Source: Anagrus nilaparvatae (lineage: Eukaryota; Arthropoda; Insecta; Hymenoptera; Mymaridae). From it: 64,000 bases of DNA. Positions 59,817 to 64,000 of the stretch are shown one piece after another. The notes beneath the pieces are model-generated. The model did no database searches, was not told where the DNA came from, and was given only the letters and a program-made list of their open reading frames with translations. A program made the translations under genes and the position numbers. The stretch covers positions 7,316,001 through 7,380,000 of the forward strand of contig JAKSXM010000014.1 in the NCBI GenBank assembly GCA_022575985.1. Reading direction: 5' to 3'. The stretch's first letter is position 1. Each line of letters begins with the position of its first letter.

Positions 59817-60411
59817 TGTTGCGTAGGCATAGTATGGGAAGAATGTTAATATGTTTAATTTCGTGGAAGATGCTTAGTAAAAGAGATCACTAATAGAAAA
59901 ATAATAAAAAACAATATGTGGGAATGGTATTTTCGAGCTTATAGATTGAAAGTTAATATAAAAAACAACATCTCTGACGTCAAAGAGCAACCTTTGAACT
60001 TGGTATAGAAAACGCCTACGACCACATAAAAATTCTTCCCATACAGTAGCTACATTCTTTACACTAGGTTCAACGCATATAAGCTACTTGACCCAACTTG
60101 ACCCAAAATGTACTGTCCAGGGATGTCGCGGGGGCACTTCATTAGAATACTTGTTTGAGATCACTTGTTACTCTAATCTTAGTTTTATCGCATTGCATAT
60201 TATTGGGATCTCGATACTAGCATCTTGTAATTATACTTATATTATGGAACTTGTAGAGTATTTTCAATAAACAAACAAGTTATATTCAACTACTTTGGTT
60301 AATTTATTTTCCTCTACAATAAACCAGCCTTAAAATAACTTTAAGGTCCAAATAAAAAGAATTCTCGCATCACCTGAGAATAAAATTTAATAATCCAGCA
60401 AATTCGCTACA
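59817..60411 (+). repeat. 3' LTR of the Ty3-like element
   Basis: Starts TGTTGCGTAGGCAT and ends CGCTACA. High identity to 27215-27806, with a small insertion at about 60089-60110 formed by repeated AACTTGACCCA, and lacking about 25 bp present in the 5' copy. Confidence 0.85.
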
Positions 60412-60735
60412 GGAGAGTGGGTTAAATTTTTCCGATTTAAGGGAGGGGGGGCAAATGAGACTTAAAATAATTTAAATTTAGGGACTTTGAAAAATCTGGG
60501 GTTAGGGACTTAAAATAATATCGATTAAGGGACTTGGAATAATTCAGAATTAGGGTCTTAGAATAATTTTGATTTAGGGACCTAGAATAATACGATTTTA
60601 TCGAATCAGAATAAGAAGGTGATAATTACAAATTATAAAATTAGAAAAATCTTTTGTAATGTTGCATAGCATTTGAATTATACCCAGCCCTCAGCTTGAA
60701 GTAAACTTTTTCCATGCATTTAGGTTGTGTTATAT
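60412..60735. repeat. AGGGACTT-family repeat, right half
   Basis: Continues the repeat that breaks off at 27214: TTTAAGGGAGGGGGGGC, several AGGGACTTAAAATAAT-type units, CAAATTATAAAATTAGAAAA, and the closing TTCCATGCATTTAGGTTGTG found at 12421-12443. Confidence 0.8.
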
Positions 60736-60946
60736 ATACGTTTTTCAGATCTAGTTTTATTCCATTCGATAAGATTAATCAATTAAAACTTGAACGCGTT
60801 TTTAGTTATTTTTATAATTATTATTTTGTAAGATATATCTTTTTCTTTATAAAATTATAATTTTAAGTAATCCCCAAAGAATTTAAAAATTATATAATTA
60901 ATATATATTATTATATATTTATTCAATATTTATTAATATTTTTCAG
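60736..60946. other. Intron end before the bHLH exon
   Basis: AT-rich sequence ending in a good acceptor, TTAATATTTTTCAG, at 60946. Confidence 0.6.
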
Positions 60947-61254
60947 AATACAAAAAATCAGCTTGTGATAGAGAAAGAACAAGAATGCGGGACATGAATC
61001 GTGCTTTTGAATCGTTAAGATCTAAATTACCAATCTGCAAACCACCAGGAAAAAAACTATCAAAAATTGAGTCTTTAAGACACGCAATCAGCTACATTCG
61101 TCATTTACAGGATATACTACAGCCAAAAAACGAGATTATGTCATCGTGCATAGAAAATAAACATAACTGTGCTGTTTTTGCTGGTAAAGGAACTAAGGAA
61201 ATCGAATCTGGTTTGGATGCAGTAAAATATTACAGACTTGATTATACTTCCTAA
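60947..61254 (+). CDS. bHLH transcription factor, terminal exon (sage/Mesp-like)
   Basis: Acceptor TTTTTCAG/AATAC at 60946/60947, phase 2, stop at 61252-61254, and AATAAA at 61286-61291. The exon encodes a complete basic helix-loop-helix domain. The basic region is [19 protein letters not shown], with the E-box-reading Glu and Arg (DRERTRMR). The loop is [17 protein letters not shown], and helix 2 is [13 protein letters not shown], followed by a short C-terminal tail. The sequence fits the Mesp/sage-type insect bHLH factors, nuclear developmental regulators that bind E-boxes as dimers. The assignment to sage rests on memory of the family. The 5' exons are not identified; they may lie left of the 33-kb insertion. 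Confidence 0.85.
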
Positions 61255-61534
61255 TTAATTACATAATTAATACAGTCACAAATGAAATAAAATGTCTTAC
61301 ACAATAAAGTCTAATCAATTGTATTCAAATATTTCAAACCATGAAAAATAATAAAAATTTATTACTATATAACTAATTTTTAATAATCTAGGTTTAATAA
61401 AAAGTACTTGGTTACAAGAGTAGTTAATTTTTTTGAATTACTAACATTTCATTTCAACACATTTGGTATTTTTAGATTATACATAAAATAAAATTATATT
61501 TTATTGTATGGTTTATCTTGTTATTCAGGTTTTA

Positions 61535-61672
61535 CTATTTATTTTTATTTTTATAAAAATTTTGGATAATTTTAAAAAACTCTTCATAGGTGCATCTGGC
61601 TGTTTTAAAGTGCCACCTTTGGCTAATGTAATCTTTCCAAATAACAATATTCTGTTGACGATTTTCATAAGA
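61535..61672 (-). CDS. Candidate terminal exon of a convergent gene
   Basis: On the minus strand an acceptor TAATTTTAG is followed by a frame starting LMKIVNRILLFGKITLAKGG and ending SKT-stop at about 61539, then ACAATAAAATAT (a poly(A) signal). The gene would converge on the bHLH gene. No family recognised; the upstream exons might start in the GC-richer patch at 62800-62980. Weak but worth testing. Confidence 0.25.
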   Translation of the reverse strand, partial: SYENRQQNIVIWKDYISQRWHFKTARCTYEEFFKIIQNFYKNKNK

Positions 61673-61723
61673 CTAAAATTATTTTAGAATTTTTTAGGTT
61701 TTCTTAAACAATTTTTTAACATG

Positions 61724-62056
61724 GAATATGTCCATTGGATGAAGTATTTGAAAAATTTTGGCTCGGCAGGAGGGGGGGTGAAAAATTAACGTTTTTAGGG
61801 GGGGTGGTAAAATATTGACGTTTTTAGGGGGGGGGATGGATTTCGAATGTTTTCGACTTAGGGACTTAGTATAATTTGAAGTGCGAGTTAAGGTCTGATC
61901 AGGCTCTGATAAGAACAAGAACTTAGAATGCTTTAAGTTTATGAACTTAGGATAATTTATATTTCGAGGTTTATTGTAGTTTTAGTTTTTGGTTCTATTA
62001 CTGTTATAAGTAAACATGTTCCATGCTCGTTGGTTGTGTAGTTACACAAACTGTTG
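61724..62056. repeat. AGGGACTT-family repeat, divergent third copy
   Basis: Opens ACATGGAATATGTCCA and closes TGTTCCATGCTCGTTGGTTGTG. Inside are G-runs (GGAGGGGGGGTG, TTTTTAGGGGGGG) and AGGGACTTAGTATAATTTG. Confidence 0.65.
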
Positions 62057-62690
62057 TGTATATGTAAATACTGCATATATGTTGGTGAGCTCCCCCCTTA
62101 ATTCTATATGTATAACCGCTCCGAGCCTCAGTGCTCCGCCAGATCGCAAGCTAGTAATAGCTGTCAATAAAGTTATACTTTATATTTAATCAATTGAAAC
62201 TATATCATTAATAATCACCATCACCATCACAAAATCCATCAATTTATCCATCATTTTTGGCATCCCTGGGATAGAACCTACGGAAAATTGAAAGAAGCAA
62301 ATCAAGTATATTGTAAGATTTTTGAGAAAAGAAAACATGTGCTTTAGAAAGAATTTCAAGATGGAGTATTAAAATTTGAATTTTGCAAAATTGGATATTA
62401 ATCAAGTGTGGTGTTATTTTGAAAAAACTTGTGCTGTTTAAAAGATGAGCAAAAAATAAATTTATTTTAGTAAATTTATTAAAAATAATTTTTTTTTTTT
62501 TAAATTATCTTATAGTCATAACATTGCTAAAATGACTTAAATTATGATTGAAAAAACTTGTGCTGTTCGAAAATTGTCAAAAAAAAAAAGAAGTGAAGTG
62601 CTGAAAAAATTATTTACCCAAAATATCAAAATTTAAAAAGAGTGACAGTATCATTAGAAAATTTGAGAAAATTCATGCTGAAATAAAAAA
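62057..62690. other. Non-coding stretch
   Basis: GC-richer at 62085-62165 (GCTCCGAGCCTCAGTGCTCC), then a CACCATCACCATCAC run at 62216 and A/T-rich sequence with a repeated 'AAAAAACTTGTGCTGTT' motif at 62418 and 62552. No gene supported. Confidence 0.35.
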
Positions 62691-62699
62691 AAAAAAAAT

Positions 62700-62990
62700 T
62701 TTCAAGGTGACGTCATCGCTAGAAAAAAAGAAGAATTTGCCGCGAATTTGTACCACCCCACCATAAAAAATTTACTTTATCATCAACATCTTTACCGGGT
62801 CGGCGTGCGCATTTCTTTATGTTTCTTCGCCGTTCTATGGCCATTTGAGAGAAGCACTTTCAATGTGCATGAAAGATAAAGAAGAGGGGGCGAGTTCTGT
62901 AAAATATCATCGAAGCGGCAGCCGACGACGAAATTTACGCAACTACTTTCAATGATGGCAACCATGAACTCAATCTTCAAGTTTTGTCGG
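62700..62990 (-). promoter_or_regulatory. GC-richer promoter-like patch
   Basis: It carries a consensus CRE (TGACGTCA, 62708-62715) and much higher GC than its flanks. On the minus strand a short start, MAIERRRNIKKCARRP, runs to a CCCG/GTAAAG donor at about 62794. This could be the first exon and promoter of the gene that ends near 61540. Inference only. Confidence 0.3.
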
Positions 62991-63569
62991 CTGCTTACTT
63001 TTTAAAAGATGAGTGTTATTTCTATGTTTTTTACCATAAGTACACTTTTTTATCTTATTTTTTTTATGATTAAAACTGATACTCTTAAAACTTATTATTA
63101 TTTTAAAGTATCTGCTTTGCAATTAATCAATTGTAGTAAATTAATTTTTTTTCTGCTAAATATTTATATAAACAATTATTTAAATTAAAATGTAAAATAT
63201 TAAATTCTTTTATTTTCTTTTATATTGTTTTAAACTATTCTAAAAAATAATTAATATAATAAGGAGTAGGGAGCTCGTGAAAGTGTGTGAGTAAATTCTA
63301 TCCATTTGGCATAAAACATTTACTTGGCAATTTGTCTATTGTTTACAAAACAAAACATAACCTATAAAATTAAAAATCTTTTTTGCTTTTTCAAATAAAA
63401 TTTAAAATTTTCTTTTTGGTTATTTTAAATAAAATTTATAATTTTTTTTTTATTTGTTACTAACTTGTGTAAAATTAAATTTAATTTAAAAATTAAAATT
63501 GAGTTAATTTAAATTTTTTTTTGCCAGGTTATGTAAACTATTATTGTGTGTTGTTAAGCTATTATTTTA
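62991..63569. other. AT-rich stretch
   Basis: No gene or repeat recognised. Confidence 0.4.
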
Positions 63570-63581
63570 TTTGAGCATAGT

Positions 63582-63785
63582 CTAATTAATTTTGATGTTA
63601 CCTAGGTTACAACATTGGCGTTTTTGGACTGGTGATCTGGATTTAATTGAAACTACCTGGCTGAACCTCAACCATTGGGGACCCTGATGATTCTTGACAT
63701 TCCATTTGCTGCACAAATACAACATCAGGTCATAAGGAGGCTTTGGGTCATCCAGGGTTGATTTTGCGTCACCAGTTAAGCACAT
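63582..63785 (-). other. Possible exon, unrecognised
   Basis: A GC-richer open frame on the minus strand (CLTGDAKSTLDDPKPPYDL ... QGPQWLRFSQ) with a donor-like CCAG/GTAGTTTC at about 63650 and a possible TTTGTGCAG acceptor inside it. The composition looks coding, but no family is recognised and a start cannot be chosen. Confidence 0.25.
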
Positions 63786-64000
63786 AAAGTTAACTTTTCT
63801 ATTGTTGTAACCTTAGTTAATATTATTTGAACATTATATCAAAAATTATTGTACAAGAAAGCTAATTATTAAATGCTCAAATGCACATTGTTTTTCTATT
63901 TGAATATATAATCTTGAATTAAATTAAAATCAATTTAAATACTTTGTACAAAATCAGACAATAGGCTTTAACTATTTCTCAAGTTGTAAATATAAGATAA

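Larger units (their letters stand above)
27215..60411 (+). mobile_element. Ty3/errantivirus-like retrotransposon expanded to 33 kb by nested insertions
   Basis: The ends are two LTRs in the same orientation (27215-27806 and 59817-60411). Left to right there are gag, protease, RT and part of RNase H (to 31437), then about 20.7 kb of unrelated DNA, then env (52174-53105), a 5.8-kb transposon pair, and the env tail and 3' leader (58902-59816). The flanks GGAT and GGAG are a possible 4-bp duplication with one change. The two halves of one AGGGACTT repeat flank the whole interval, which supports a single original insertion. Integrase is absent. Confidence 0.75.

Noticed and set aside
1..64000. CRISPR arrays, bacterial operons or a prophage
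   Set aside because: No short spaced direct repeats of that kind; introns, LTRs and poly(A) tails show eukaryotic DNA.

Overview
The window is AT-rich eukaryotic nuclear DNA, most likely from an insect. The pointers are BEL/Pao, Ty3 and copia retrotransposons, an errantivirus-type env remnant, an R1-clade LINE, MADF/BESS proteins, a bHLH exon of insect sage/Mesp type, and short GT-AG introns of about 80-150 bp. The order cannot be fixed from sequence alone. Most of the 64 kb is layered mobile DNA. Few host-type genes are visible, and several of them are broken.

Layout. 1-5.3 kb: a decayed BEL/Pao pol, a hairpin, and an opposite-strand BEL/Pao gag. 5.4-8.3 kb: two divergent MADF-type genes; the right one has a clean intron. 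8.6-14.9 kb: a duplicated 370-bp repeat, a Ty3 RT scrap, a 1.65-kb element with inverted ends, and a decayed copia element with its 5' LTR. 14,935-23,578: one 8.6-kb insertion with a GTAT target duplication and 811-bp inverted arms. It holds about ten tandem 399-bp units, an inverted run of the same units, and a 2.1-kb palindrome. 23.6-27.1 kb: a 5S-like scrap, a deleted copy of an unclassified transposon, and a LINE 3' end.

27,215-60,411 is best read as one Ty3/errantivirus-like retrotransposon, with matching LTRs at both ends and gag-PR-RT on the left and env on the right, blown up to 33 kb. It landed inside a copy of a small repeat family rich in AGGGACTT, whose two halves flank it. Its pol stops in RNase H. 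There begins about 20.7 kb of foreign sequence: a 2-kb palindrome, an F-box/LRR ORF, a JmjC-C2H2 zinc-finger gene, more nested repeats, and an intact-looking four-exon gene for a secreted-type EGF-like membrane protein, with an R1-clade LINE in its third intron. The integrase is missing. After env, a 5.8-kb head-to-head pair of unclassified transposons splits the env tail from the 3' LTR.

60.9-64 kb looks more like ordinary host sequence: the terminal exon of a bHLH gene on the plus strand, a candidate convergent terminal exon, and a GC-richer promoter-like patch. The two most noteworthy items are the cargo block of cell-type genes inside the retrotransposon, and the LINE-split EGF-like membrane gene, whose exons and phases could be rebuilt by eye.
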